NCBI GenBank assembly: GCA_023426125.1
Contig: JAFABI010000053.1
Coordinates: 62,001 to 126,000 of the forward strand
Reading direction: 5' to 3'
From: Bacillota bacterium
GTDB taxonomy: Bacteria > Bacillota > Clostridia > Acetivibrionales > DTU013
Length of the DNA stretch: 64,000 nt
The notes beneath the pieces are model-generated. The model was not told the origin of the DNA and ran no database searches. It worked only from the letters and a program-made list of their open reading frames with translations. Positions 56,643 to 64,000 of the stretch are shown here, in pieces; position 1 is the stretch's first letter, and each line of letters opens with the position of its first letter. The translations under genes were made by a program, and so were the position numbers.

Positions 56643-57512
56643 TCAAATTTTTCTATATTGGTGCGGCGTCGTACCTGTAATCTTTTTAAACACCAGATAA
56701 AAATGTTGGATGCTGTTAAAGCCGCATTCATAGCATATTTCCGCAATCCCCTTCCCGGAGGTGGCCAACAGCTTCCGCACTTCAACAACCCTGCGGTGCT
56801 GTATGTATTCCATGACCGAAAAGCCTGTAATTTCTTTGAAAATGCGGCTGATGTAAAATTTGCTGAGATAAAATTTGTCGGATAGCAGGTCAAGGCTTAT
56901 TTCGCTCATATAACCGGAATCGATAAAACCAATGATATCCTTCACTTGTGTGTCTTTTTTCTTTCGATTTTCTTTTTCATTAACGCCGTTTGACATCATC
57001 AGCTCATAGTATTTGATAATGGCTGCGGCCAGCAGCGTTTTCCCCTCTGCCCGCACAATCGTTTCATCCGCGCCGGTGTTCCTTTTGCAGGCTTCGGCCA
57101 GGAACATGAGGAGATTCTCGATTTCATCCCTTTGCTTCAGATTCAGGTTTACCTTTTTATTCTCTTTTTTATTCAGGACGTCCATGAGGGAATCAAGCTC
57201 AAGAGCCCGGAGTACTCCAGCTACATATTCCTTTTTAAAATTGACAACGTACCTTTCATATTGGGTATGGGAAGAATAAATGATCCGGTGAATATCATAT
57301 TCATCAATAAACAGAATATCCCCGTCACGAATTTCATAATTCACGTCCTTTATAAATATCCGGATATCCGCTTTCTTAAAATAGGCAATTTCACAAGTAC
57401 CATGGTAATGTTCAAGAATCTCTTCCTTATCGAACCGGGATTGCTTGAACTCGATATCAAGATCCGGAGTATAGCTTTGCCCAACGGTTTTATCCTTATG
57501 CCCGACAGCCAT
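56643..57512 (-). CDS. AraC-family transcriptional regulator
   Basis: A 289-residue regulator with an N-terminal cupin (EEILEHYHGTCEIAYF, DGDILFIDEYDIHRI), a charged linker (KENRKKKDT), and two helix-turn-helix units at the C-terminus (SLDLLSDKFYLSKFYISRIF and GIAEICYECGFNSIQHFYLV). The cupin probably binds a small carbohydrate or related ligand. It lies beside the URO-D-family gene and could control it across the tandem repeats, but no operator was identified. Confidence 0.92.
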   Translation of the reverse strand: MAVGHKDKTVGQSYTPDLDIEFKQSRFDKEEILEHYHGTCEIAYFKKADIRIFIKDVNYEIRDGDILFIDEYDIHRIIYSSHTQYERYVVNFKKEYVAGVLRALELDSLMDVLNKKENKKVNLNLKQRDEIENLLMFLAEACKRNTGADETIVRAEGKTLLAAAIIKYYELMMSNGVNEKENRKKKDTQVKDIIGFIDSGYMSEISLDLLSDKFYLSKFYISRIFKEITGFSVMEYIQHRRVVEVRKLLATSGKGIAEICYECGFNSIQHFYLVFKKITGTTPHQYRKI

Positions 57513-58026
57513 GTTATCTACCTTCCTGTTTTACAAAGAGGACATTTCCCGGACCCGTATGGATTCTTCATAGTAAGACCCTTGAGGAATACCTCATGCG
57601 GGTGTGTCCCCTTACATTCAAAAGGGGACATTCCCTGACCCGTAACGGATTCTTCATAGTAAGACCCTTGAGGAATATCTCATGCAGGTGTGTCCCCTTA
57701 CATTCAAAAGGGGACATTCCCTGACCCGTAACGGATTCTTCATGGTCAGACCTTGAGGAATACCTCATGCGGGTGTGTCCCCTTACATTCAAAAGGGGAC
57801 ATTCCCGGACCCGTAACGGATTCTTCATGGTCAGACCTTGAGGAATACCTCATGCGGGTGTGTCCCCTTACATTATACTGCCACAGATCACAAGGTGCAA
57901 GATATATGAATATTTGATGAACCGGGCAACATTCCTTAATACTTTTTTCCCTTTGTAGTGTAAGCTTTTTTTAGAAAGGATCTGCGTTTCCCAATTTATT
58001 AAAGAGATTACAAGGAGGTAACAAGC
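57513..58026. other. Intergenic region dominated by a tandem repeat
   Basis: 514 bases between divergent genes. 57535-57876 is a four-copy tandem array. The remaining 150 bases before 58027 must hold the promoter of the URO-D-family gene; TTGATG and similar weak hexamers occur but no clear consensus pair. Confidence 0.6.
57535..57876. repeat. Four tandem copies of an 85-86 base unit
   Basis: Units begin at about 57535, 57621, 57707 and 57792. Each starts AAAGGGGACATTCCC and ends GTGTGTCCCCTTACATTC, so each unit is itself bounded by AGGGGACA and TGTCCCCT inverted ends. Copies 2-4 are nearly identical; copies 3 and 4 share TCATGGTCAGACC and are one base shorter, and copy 1 is the most diverged, which suggests stepwise expansion toward the right. 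Confidence 0.85.
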
Positions 58027-59127
58027 ATGCTTTGCCGTGAAAGATTTATCAAGACCTTGACCTTTCAGCCTGTAGACCGGATTCCCCTGATGGAATGGCC
58101 CATCAGGCAGTCTACAATGGCCGCCTGGATCCTGCAGGGGTATCCTGAGGGGACAAGTTTCCAGGAGTATTTCAGCCTGGACACAAGCTATCTTTATGTT
58201 CCCATAAATACGGGAATGTACCCTTTTTTTGAGGAAAAGATTTTGGAGCAAACCGGAGACTACAAGATCTGGCAGGATATGCTGGGTGCTGTGAGGAAAG
58301 ATTTCCTGAAGGATGCGACTCCCGGATTTGTTACACGTTCATGGCTGAGCTTTCCTGTGAACACAAGGGAAGATTTTCTCGAGATGAAAAAGCGGTATGA
58401 TAGCTCGGAACCGTCGCGCTACCCTGAAAACTGGAAGCTGAGGGCGGAAATCCTGAATAAGGCCCATACGCCAAACCATTTAAGCATCCCCTACCTCTTC
58501 TGGACAGCCAGGGATTGGATGGGGTTCGAGGGTTTATGTCTTGCCTTCCATGACATGCCGGAGCTTGTTGAGGAAATGTTCGGCTTCATAACGGATATGG
58601 CCATCGAAACAATAAAACGCGGGATTGGCGATATCCGAATCGATATCGTGGAATTGAAAGAGGATATGGCCTATAAGGGAGCGCCGATGATTTCACCGGA
58701 TATGTTCCGGAAAATCATGCTGCCGCATTATAAAAGGCTTGTCAGTTTTCTCAAAGGCAATGGAACAAAGCTTGTCTATTTGGACTGCGACGGATATCCC
58801 GGCGGCTTGATTCCATGCTGGATCGAAGCTGGCGTCGACGGAATGTCGCCCTGCGAAATTGCGGCAGGGAACGATATACTGAAATTGCGGAAGCAATATC
58901 CTGCGTTTGTGCTTTTCGGAGGCATTGATAAAAGGGCGCTGGCGGTTGACAAAAAGGCGATCTATGAGGAAGTGGTTTCAAAAGTCCCCCAGATGATTGA
59001 AAAAGGCGGCTACATCCCCCACATCGATCATGCAATTCCGCCGGACGTTCCCTTGCGGAATTATTTGTACTATCGGGAGCTACTGACCAGGCTGGCTTAC
59101 GGAGAACCTGTAAGTGAGCCTTTCTAG
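58027..59127 (+). CDS. URO-D-family protein (corrinoid methyltransferase-like)
   Basis: A 366-residue protein with the uroporphyrinogen decarboxylase fold. The N-terminus CRERFIKTLTFQPVDRIPLM and the C-terminal KGGYIPHIDHAIPPDVPLRN, with the HxxPPD-like ending, are family hallmarks. LVYLDCDGYPGGLIPCWIEA and GMSPCEIAAGND lie where MtaA/MtbA-type methyltransferases have their zinc ligands (HxCxGN...C). It is likely not a heme enzyme: the usual UroD N-terminal Arg cluster is absent and anaerobes use such proteins in methyl transfer. The strong AAGGAGG site precedes the ATG. Its relation to the MtaB-like gene 3 kb away is inference. Confidence 0.8.
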   Translation: MLCRERFIKTLTFQPVDRIPLMEWPIRQSTMAAWILQGYPEGTSFQEYFSLDTSYLYVPINTGMYPFFEEKILEQTGDYKIWQDMLGAVRKDFLKDATPGFVTRSWLSFPVNTREDFLEMKKRYDSSEPSRYPENWKLRAEILNKAHTPNHLSIPYLFWTARDWMGFEGLCLAFHDMPELVEEMFGFITDMAIETIKRGIGDIRIDIVELKEDMAYKGAPMISPDMFRKIMLPHYKRLVSFLKGNGTKLVYLDCDGYPGGLIPCWIEAGVDGMSPCEIAAGNDILKLRKQYPAFVLFGGIDKRALAVDKKAIYEEVVSKVPQMIEKGGYIPHIDHAIPPDVPLRNYLYYRELLTRLAYGEPVSEPF

Positions 59128-59238
59128 AATTTTTTTGTTCAATTTCCAATGGGGCATGCCCCCATACCCCCTCGCTGCGGACGAAATGAATTCGCCCTAC
59201 GCTACACTTCGTGCACCACGCCTAGACGTGGCGTTTGA

Positions 59239-59328
59239 ACAACGTTAGTTGGGGATTGCAACCCACCACTGACAGCTTTTTCAATCGGTACCCCCACCTA
59301 AGAGGAGGGGGACTGTGACGTTGTTCAT
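59239..59328. repeat. Inverted-repeat element
   Basis: GAACAACGT at 59239-59247 and ACGTTGTTC at 59320-59328 are exact complements bounding about 70 bases that include CCCCCACCTAAGAGGAGGGGG, itself a hairpin. No second copy was found in the window. Confidence 0.5.
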
Positions 59329-59442
59329 AATTTGTTTATAGAATTATAATATTATGTTAACACACAAACGGTGAAAAGGTGTTATACTTAGGTTGCAACA
59401 TAAAATTCTTTTTCATTTAGAACCTCCTTTAATATATATGTC

Positions 59443-59473
59443 AAGGGGACGTCGCCAAAAGCGCCGTCCCCTT
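59443..59473. repeat. GGGGACG hairpin near the thymidylate synthase gene end
   Basis: AAGGGGACG and CGTCCCCTT form a 9-bp stem around a 13-base loop. It lies 24 bases past the stop codon of the minus-strand gene. The AAGGGGAC arm is shared with the 57535-57876 units and family E. Confidence 0.6.
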
Positions 59474-59496
59474 TGGCATCTATGGAGGTATGGAAG

Positions 59497-60249
59497 CTAT
59501 TTCCCCAGATTGCTTTCCAGCTGCCGGGTTTTGGCTGCGATTTCCGGTTTTGCCTCCTCCATCAGTTCCTTGTAGAACCCATCATATTCATAGGTAAGAT
59601 TTTCACCGTTGTCAATGCCTCGCATGTAGCTTTCCATAAGCTTGAAATCCTTCTCGTAGCAGTGGAAGGAATTGGCCCTGTGGGTGTATGTGCCTACCTG
59701 CACACCCAACTCGTCCGCGACTCTTTTTAAGAGCATTATGAAGGCAAACATGTTCATAAAGGTGGCTTCGGGAGCATCGTTGCTGCGCATCAGCACTTTC
59801 ATGTGCATTTTGCCGTTTCTGATGAAAAACTGTATATGCTGCAGGCACGCCGGACTGGTATTCCCATGGCTGGTGTCCTTTTTCCAGTCCCTAATGTCGA
59901 TTACAGCCCTTCTGCTGTCGGGATTCCTTTTCAATTCTTCATAGATGAAGGGCAGCTGCTGGGCTATCCGGTTATGGTATGTATAATCCCATCCATGGCC
60001 GATCTTAAAATCCAGGATGCCGTCAAGAACTTCCTGCACATACTGCTCCAGGTCGGTATGTCCTCCGATGAAAAGCTTGCTGATCATGGGCTCGCCGAAG
60101 GGCTCTTCAACCACAATGGTCATACTGCATTCCTTCTGCTTCTGGTTATAGTCGGGACACTCGGAAAGCTCTCCATAACGGTATAACGCTTCGATTGACT
60201 TATGGTATGCCTCCGACAGGGTTTTGCCTTTTACAAAAAGTTCCTCCAT
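59497..60249 (-). CDS. Divergent thymidylate synthase homologue (ThyA fold)
   Basis: A 250-residue protein. SRRAVIDIRDW (residues 112-122), a Cys at the nucleophile position (SPACLQHIQFFI, Cys135), RSNDAP (155-160, ThyA RSxD), Asn166 in EATFMNMFAF, and THRANSFHCYE (189-199, ThyA H-x-Y) follow thymidylate synthase order. The usual Pro-Cys-His is Ala-Cys-Leu, and the Gly after RSxD is missing, so substrate may be dUMP or a related pyrimidine nucleotide such as dCMP. No DHFR gene is adjacent. ATG at 60249 follows AAGGAGG. Confidence 0.75.
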   Translation of the reverse strand: MEELFVKGKTLSEAYHKSIEALYRYGELSECPDYNQKQKECSMTIVVEEPFGEPMISKLFIGGHTDLEQYVQEVLDGILDFKIGHGWDYTYHNRIAQQLPFIYEELKRNPDSRRAVIDIRDWKKDTSHGNTSPACLQHIQFFIRNGKMHMKVLMRSNDAPEATFMNMFAFIMLLKRVADELGVQVGTYTHRANSFHCYEKDFKLMESYMRGIDNGENLTYEYDGFYKELMEEAKPEIAAKTRQLESNLGK

Positions 60250-60269
60250 GGTATGAATTCCTCCTTGAT

Positions 60270-60375
60270 TTAGGAGCACTGAAAATATTACTTACGCTTT
60301 TTCTGCAAATACCGGCGCTCCAAGACTGCATTTGCAGAAAATTTTAGCGTAAGTTATATTTTCACCAGTGCTTAC
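60270..60375. repeat. Small inverted-repeat element, family D (best copy)
   Basis: Left end TTAGGAGCACTGAAAATATT, then ACTTACGCTTTTTCTGCAAAT; right end ATTTGCAGAAAATTTTAGCG, then TAAGTTATATTTTCACCAGT and GCTTAC. The two ends are complementary over about 40 bases with a few mismatches and surround a core of about 20 bases. It lies directly upstream of the ribosome site of the thymidylate synthase homologue. Confidence 0.75.
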
Positions 60376-60430
60376 AATACAACTATTTTATCGGATTGCA
60401 AGAAAAAAAGGAAGCCTGAAATACAGTAGG

Positions 60431-61207
60431 CTATATTCCCATGATGTTGTACCCTTTGTCCACATACATGATTTCTCCGGTGATCCCTCTTGACAGCCGG
60501 CTTAAGAGAAACAATGCGGCATCCCCCAGTTCATCCTGGTCAACGCCCTTTTTCATCGGAGCTTTTTGTTCGGTTACGTCCAGAATCGTTGAAAAATCCT
60601 TAACGCCCTTGGCCGAGATGGTTTTGACAGCGCCGGCCGATATGGCGTTTACCCGGATATCCGCCGGTCCGAGGTCGTTGGCCAGATACCTTACACTGGC
60701 CTCAAGAGCGGCTTTTGCAACACCCATTATATTGTAGCCGGGAAAAACCTTTTCCGAGCCCATGTACGTCAGGGTCACGATGCTTCCGCCTTCGGTCATA
60801 AGCTCCCTGGCCCTTCTGCTGACAGCGATGAGGGAATACGCGCTAACATTCAAGGCATGGGCAAATCCGTCCCTTGACGTATTGATAAAATCGTTGTGTA
60901 TATCTTCACGTTTGGCATGTGCTATCCCGTGAACCAGGCCGTGTATAACGCCAAACTGTTCTTTAACGGTGGAGAAAAAACCCTCCAGGTCGCTGTCCGA
61001 TCCTACATCGCATTGAAATACCGGCACGTTTCCAAGCTCGCCGGCCAGTTCCTCAACGCCTTCCTTTTCACGCTCGCCCTGATAGGAAAAAATGAGATTT
61101 GCTCCTTCCCGGCGGGCAGCTTTGGCAATGCCCCAGGCGATACTCCATTTATTCCTTACGCCCATAATAATTATATTTCTATTTTCCAATAAGTTTCCCA
61201 AAATCAT
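60431..61207 (-). CDS. fabI: Enoyl-ACP reductase (NADH)
   Basis: A 258-residue SDR-type enoyl reductase. GVRNKWSIAWGIAKA replaces the usual GxxxGxG, as in FabI, and the catalytic pair lies in YNIMGVAKAALEASVRYLA (Tyr-x6-Lys) with an upstream LTYMGSEK. It reduces trans-2-enoyl-ACP to acyl-ACP in fatty-acid synthesis and is the triclosan target class. Other fab genes are not in the window. The AAAGGAAGGAAG ribosome site precedes the ATG at 61207. Confidence 0.94.
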   Translation of the reverse strand: MILGNLLENRNIIIMGVRNKWSIAWGIAKAARREGANLIFSYQGEREKEGVEELAGELGNVPVFQCDVGSDSDLEGFFSTVKEQFGVIHGLVHGIAHAKREDIHNDFINTSRDGFAHALNVSAYSLIAVSRRARELMTEGGSIVTLTYMGSEKVFPGYNIMGVAKAALEASVRYLANDLGPADIRVNAISAGAVKTISAKGVKDFSTILDVTEQKAPMKKGVDQDELGDAALFLLSRLSRGITGEIMYVDKGYNIMGI

Positions 61208-61299
61208 ACTTCCTTCCTTTGATAATGTGATATTCCATTCCTATAACTTCATTTATTTTACCATGTATACCAATATTGTCAACAGGTCATATTTCCTGG

Positions 61300-62613
61300 T
61301 CATAAATTTCTGCATGCGGACGCCAGCCGCTCAAGAGTGCTGCAATCAAGCATTGTGCTATGCCGGGAAAACTCCCCGATACCTTTTATTTTCGCCCAAT
61401 CCCTTTCAGGGATGGGATTCAGCCAGAGAACTTTCTTCACCCGGGAGGCCAATTCTTCCAGATTCTCCATTGCCGTCCTGTTATCCAGAGTTTTTGCGTC
61501 GCTTACGACAACAAGGATTGTCGAAGAATTTAAATGGGCGCTCCTGTCCTTCAGTATATGCTGCAGCGCAGCCCCGATATTCGTCCCCCTGCCCCATATG
61601 CTTCCTGCTTTTACCTCATTTTCAAAGCGGGAAAGCCCGTCATAGGATTTTAGATTAATCTTCTCGGTATCTTCGGAAAATATGTAGCTTTCCACGGACA
61701 AAAAACCTCTGCTCATTCCGGCCATAAAGCTCAGCACAAAACCGGAAAATCTCAGCATGGAGGCAGAGATGTCACACAGCAGGAGCAGCTTGTTTTTGGA
61801 ATGGGAGCGGCTCTTGTACCTGAGCTTGAACATGACCTGTCCTGTGCTCAGATTGCTCCGGATGGTTCTTTTCAAGTCCAGCCGCGTTATTTTTCCCGTC
61901 TTTTTGTACTTTCTCGCCAGCTCCTTTTTAAGCTTATCCACAAGCAATGAAATCAACCTTATGGCGGCGGGAACATCCTCGTCGCTTATGTCGCCGATAT
62001 TCTTGCCGAGGAGGCTGTCGGCTTTATCGGCAGTTTCCGCCACCTCGCCCGCGAGTATTCCCGCCTCGGAAATGTCCTGTGCCAGCACTCCCCTGGTTTG
62101 TAGCAGCTGTTTTTCATATTTGTTCTGCAAATTGGCCAGCCTGCCTTTGACCATGCTTTCCGCAAGCTCCTTGAAATCCGGCCTTACGTTCTTTCCGGCA
62201 GAAGTGGTGTCCAGAAAGTCGCGAAGAGCTTTTTTCTCCTCTTCCGGCAAACCGGCGAAAACTTCTTTATACTCATCCGGCAATTGGATGGGATTATCCT
62301 GAAATTTGAGGCTCTGTGCGGCTTCCCGGATTTCCTGCTTTCTTTTCTCAAGCAGATCGGCCTTGCCGTCCACATATTCCTTCCTGACGTCATGGGGCAC
62401 AAAGTACAGGTCGAAAGCCTGGGATAAACGGTCCCGGCCCTGCCGGTCTTTTGCCAGGCAAGCCATCAGCGCCGTCCTGACCTGCAGCCTGTTGGCAACG
62501 TCGATATGCTCAAGGGCTTCAACAGCCGCCAGGCAATCGGATATGCTTATGTTCATTCCGGCGGTTCTCAGCAACTGGAAAAAACCAGCCAGGTTCTCCG
62601 CGAGATAATTCAT
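61300..62613 (-). CDS. VWA-domain protein (CoxE-like), partner of a MoxR ATPase
   Basis: A 437-residue protein. The N-terminal 240 residues are helical (GFFQLLRTAGMNISISDCLA), and the C-terminal half is a von Willebrand A domain with MIDAS motif LLCDISASMLRFS, GRGTNIGAALQHI and VVSDAKTLDNRT. CoxE/YehP-type proteins work with MoxR AAA ATPases to insert or assemble a metal centre or complex. The MoxR-type gene lies about 410 bases upstream, separated by repeats. ATG at 62613 follows AAAGGAC; an ATG run at 62655 lacks a site. The client is unknown. Confidence 0.85.
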   Translation of the reverse strand: MNYLAENLAGFFQLLRTAGMNISISDCLAAVEALEHIDVANRLQVRTALMACLAKDRQGRDRLSQAFDLYFVPHDVRKEYVDGKADLLEKRKQEIREAAQSLKFQDNPIQLPDEYKEVFAGLPEEEKKALRDFLDTTSAGKNVRPDFKELAESMVKGRLANLQNKYEKQLLQTRGVLAQDISEAGILAGEVAETADKADSLLGKNIGDISDEDVPAAIRLISLLVDKLKKELARKYKKTGKITRLDLKRTIRSNLSTGQVMFKLRYKSRSHSKNKLLLLCDISASMLRFSGFVLSFMAGMSRGFLSVESYIFSEDTEKINLKSYDGLSRFENEVKAGSIWGRGTNIGAALQHILKDRSAHLNSSTILVVVSDAKTLDNRTAMENLEELASRVKKVLWLNPIPERDWAKIKGIGEFSRHSTMLDCSTLERLASACRNL

Positions 62614-62711
62614 TAAAGGCTGTCCTTTCTTTTCTCCTGTATGAGGCATCATCATCCATAAAGCAGGTGGACGCTGTAAAAATCTGTGTTATTGCTGTGA
62701 AACTCCTATCC

Positions 62712-62787
62712 TGTAGGGGCGCGCATTGCGCGTCCGCTAAGCCATATACGCTGAACAGCTACGGACGGCCAATGGCCGCCCCTACAA
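62712..62787. repeat. Palindromic repeat, family A
   Basis: TGTAGGGGCGCGCATTGCGC at the left and GGCCAATGGCCGCCCCTACA at the right: the cleanest copy in the window, with both GCGC and GGCC inner palindromes intact. Confidence 0.78.
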
Positions 62788-62822
62788 CGAGTTTCCACAC
62801 TTGGTGGTGTGCTATCACGTGT

Positions 62823-62921
62823 GTCATTGCGGGGAGGGTAGTGACGCGGCAATCTCAGCTTCTAACCAGGATCGCATCATAAGATTGCCGCACTCCATTG
62901 CATTGCGCTCGCAATGACAAG
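62823..62921. repeat. Family B element
   Basis: TGTCATTGCGGGGAGGGTAG at the left, GCGGCAATCTCAGC and AAGATTGCCGCACTCC in the middle, and GCGCTCGCAATGACA at the right. The ends and the two inner arms are complementary. Confidence 0.75.
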
Positions 62922-63019
62922 CGAACCGGTGTATCTGCAACAGTAGAGACCCGTCCTTTGACTCACTGACTGCATTCAAGCGGGCGCACAATGTGGCCCT
63001 GCAGTATCAGCCGTTGTTT

Positions 63020-63880
63020 TCAGCCCCGGTATGCGGAGTGGATCCCGTCGCCTTCCTTCTGGACTTCCAGCAGGTCCTCCCTGTTCTTCAGGAGAAAGCC
63101 AAGGGTCTTTGACACCCCATCCTCATCCAGCCTGTTTTTTCCAAGGGCAAGCAGCGCAGTGACCCAATCCAGAGTTTCCGCGATGGAAGGCTTTTTATAA
63201 ATCTTCTCGTTTTTTCTGAGCCAGGAAGCTGTGGCGGCCGCGTCACGGGCAAGTCTTTCGGGGACTCCCGGCAGCTTTGCATTGATGATCCGGACTTCCT
63301 TATCCACATCGGGGTAATCGATAAACAGATAAGCGCATCTTCTCTTCAATGCGTCGGACAACTGCCTTGTGTTGTTGCTGGTGAGCAGGATGACCGGACG
63401 GCTTTTTGCCTTGAGCGTTCCCAATTCCGGGATAGAAACCTGGAAATCGGACAGCAGCTCCAGGAGGAAGGCCTCAAACTCCTCATCCGTTTTATCGATC
63501 TCGTCGATAAGCAGCACGCTTCTTTTTTCGCTGTTCATTGCCTTGAGCAGGGGCCTCTCCAGGAGAAATTCCTCCGTAAAAAGGCCGCTGAGCTTTGATT
63601 CAACCGTAAGGCCCATTTGTATGGAGAGCAGCTGCTTCTGGTAATTCCATTCGTAAAGGGCCTTTGATTCGTCCAGGCCTTCGTAGCATTGCAGCCGGAT
63701 GAGCTCAACGCCAAAGGCCGACGCCAGCACCTTTGCCACCTCGGTCTTCCCCACGCCCGCCGCGCCCTCCACCAGCAGCGGCTTTTCCAGCTTCAACGCG
63801 ACATAGACCGTGATCAGAAATTCTTCGTCAAAAATATAGTTTTCAGCTTCCAGCGACTTTCTCAGTGTCATCAGATCCAT
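63020..63880 (-). CDS. MoxR-family AAA ATPase
   Basis: A 286-residue AAA+ protein with Walker A GAAGVGKTEVAKVLA, Walker B LLIDEIDKTDEEFE, sensor 1 in VILLTSNNTRQLSDALKRRC and a C-terminal lid. It is a chaperone-type ATPase that acts with VWA proteins. The start at 63880 follows AGGAG. A perfect GGCGATC/GATCGCC hairpin lies directly upstream of its ribosome site. Confidence 0.92.
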   Translation of the reverse strand: MDLMTLRKSLEAENYIFDEEFLITVYVALKLEKPLLVEGAAGVGKTEVAKVLASAFGVELIRLQCYEGLDESKALYEWNYQKQLLSIQMGLTVESKLSGLFTEEFLLERPLLKAMNSEKRSVLLIDEIDKTDEEFEAFLLELLSDFQVSIPELGTLKAKSRPVILLTSNNTRQLSDALKRRCAYLFIDYPDVDKEVRIINAKLPGVPERLARDAAATASWLRKNEKIYKKPSIAETLDWVTALLALGKNRLDEDGVSKTLGFLLKNREDLLEVQKEGDGIHSAYRG

Positions 63881-63899
63881 ATCGGCAGCTCCTGTGCAA

Positions 63900-63917
63900 A
63901 GGCGATCCCTTGATCGC
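63900..63917. repeat. GGCGATC hairpin upstream of the MoxR gene
   Basis: GGCGATC and GATCGCC form a 7-bp stem around CCTT. On the minus strand it is followed by TTTGCAC and then the AGGAG ribosome site of the MoxR gene. The same stem serves as the GntR terminator at 15165-15187. Confidence 0.55.
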
Positions 63918-64000
63918 CTGCGGGTAATTTATTTTATGAAGCATATATTACCTTTTTCATTGATTTTTAATCATAACCTTATGAATATACTTAAAGACCC

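Larger units (their letters stand above)
59128..59496. other. Intergenic region between convergent genes with two hairpins
   Basis: 369 bases without a gene. It contains an inverted-repeat pair at 59239-59328 and a GGGGACG hairpin at 59443-59473. The stretch TTTTTTTG after the URO-D stop is short and not preceded by a clear stem. Confidence 0.5.
62614..63019. other. Repeat-containing gap between VWA and MoxR genes
   Basis: About 400 bases without a gene. It carries a family A copy (62712-62787) and a family B copy (62823-62921) back to back. The two genes usually form an operon; the insertions have pushed them apart. Confidence 0.65.

Noticed and set aside
57568..57828. 86-codon repetitive peptide
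   Set aside because: It is a by-product of the tandem DNA repeat (unit length 86 and 85 bases, so the frame shifts); no ribosome site or start context.
57535..57876. CRISPR array
   Set aside because: Units are contiguous without unique spacers and are 85-86 bases long; no cas genes are near.

Overview
The window looks like chromosome of an anaerobic Gram-positive bacterium of the Clostridia type. The evidence is strong purine-rich ribosome binding sites with some TTG starts, a V-type ATPase operon whose rotor ring carries sodium-ligand residues, a carbon-monoxide-dehydrogenase-like protein with a CooF-like ferredoxin, a methanol-type corrinoid methyltransferase, a shikimate-free fermentative gene set rich in Fe-S and flavin enzymes, and no outer-membrane genes. 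I saw no rRNA, tRNA, CRISPR array, phage or intact transposase. Base composition is medium GC and fairly even, so no large island stands out.

Layout. 1-3737 (+): the tail of a glycosyltransferase-like gene, an EamA transporter, then SDR, GNAT and LysE-type genes. 3734-14291 (-): a YitT-like protein lacking its usual C-terminal domain, a KhtT-like regulatory protein, and a complete nine-gene V-type ATPase operon (order H-I-K-E-C-F-A-B-D), with small palindromic repeats lodged between subunit genes. 15242-31953 (-): a long amino-acid utilisation region. It holds a GntR regulator, an AEC transporter, an Asp/Glu racemase-like protein, a split flavin/iron-sulfur amino-acid dehydrogenase (four electron-transfer or catalytic genes plus a BFD-type [2Fe-2S] protein), RidA, a D-2-hydroxyacid dehydrogenase homologue, a class III aminotransferase, an iron-type alcohol dehydrogenase, a cytidylate-kinase-like protein, and a full LivFGMHJ-type ABC importer. 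The importer is preceded by a consensus promoter and a long leader that ends in an intrinsic terminator, which suggests attenuation. 32208-34348 (-): a cyclase-family hydrolase and glucose-6-phosphate dehydrogenase.

34725-39480: a Crp/Fnr-type regulator divergent from cooS-cooF-oxidoreductase. The shared intergenic region contains three TGTGA-N6-TCACA-type palindromes, one placed about 41.5 bp upstream of the regulator's own predicted start site. The CooS-like protein has the B- and D-cluster cysteines but lacks the Cys pair that normally helps to hold the C-cluster, so it may not be a conventional Ni CO dehydrogenase. 39534-45553 (-): an unusual operon joining MalF/MalG-type permeases to an HlyD-like adaptor, a MacB-like extracytoplasmic domain and a membrane protein; its solute-binding gene has lost its 5-prime end. 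45583-52007 (+): a two-component system followed by an FtsX-type permease, an ATPase and a lipoprotein adaptor. 52326-54821 (-): a CobW-type GTPase with a His-rich loop and an MtaB-like methyltransferase. 55293-64000: a serine-palmitoyltransferase-like enzyme, an AraC regulator, a URO-D-family methyltransferase-like protein, a divergent thymidylate synthase homologue, FabI, and a VWA/MoxR pair.

The intergenic DNA is unusually rich in small inverted-repeat elements. At least five families recur, some nested in one another, and two loci contain tandem arrays. They resemble miniature, non-autonomous mobile elements or REP-like sequences. The best leads for undescribed biology are the altered-cluster CooS system with its autoregulatory circuit, the structured leader in front of the Liv-type operon, the hybrid importer/exporter operon, and the nested repeat families.
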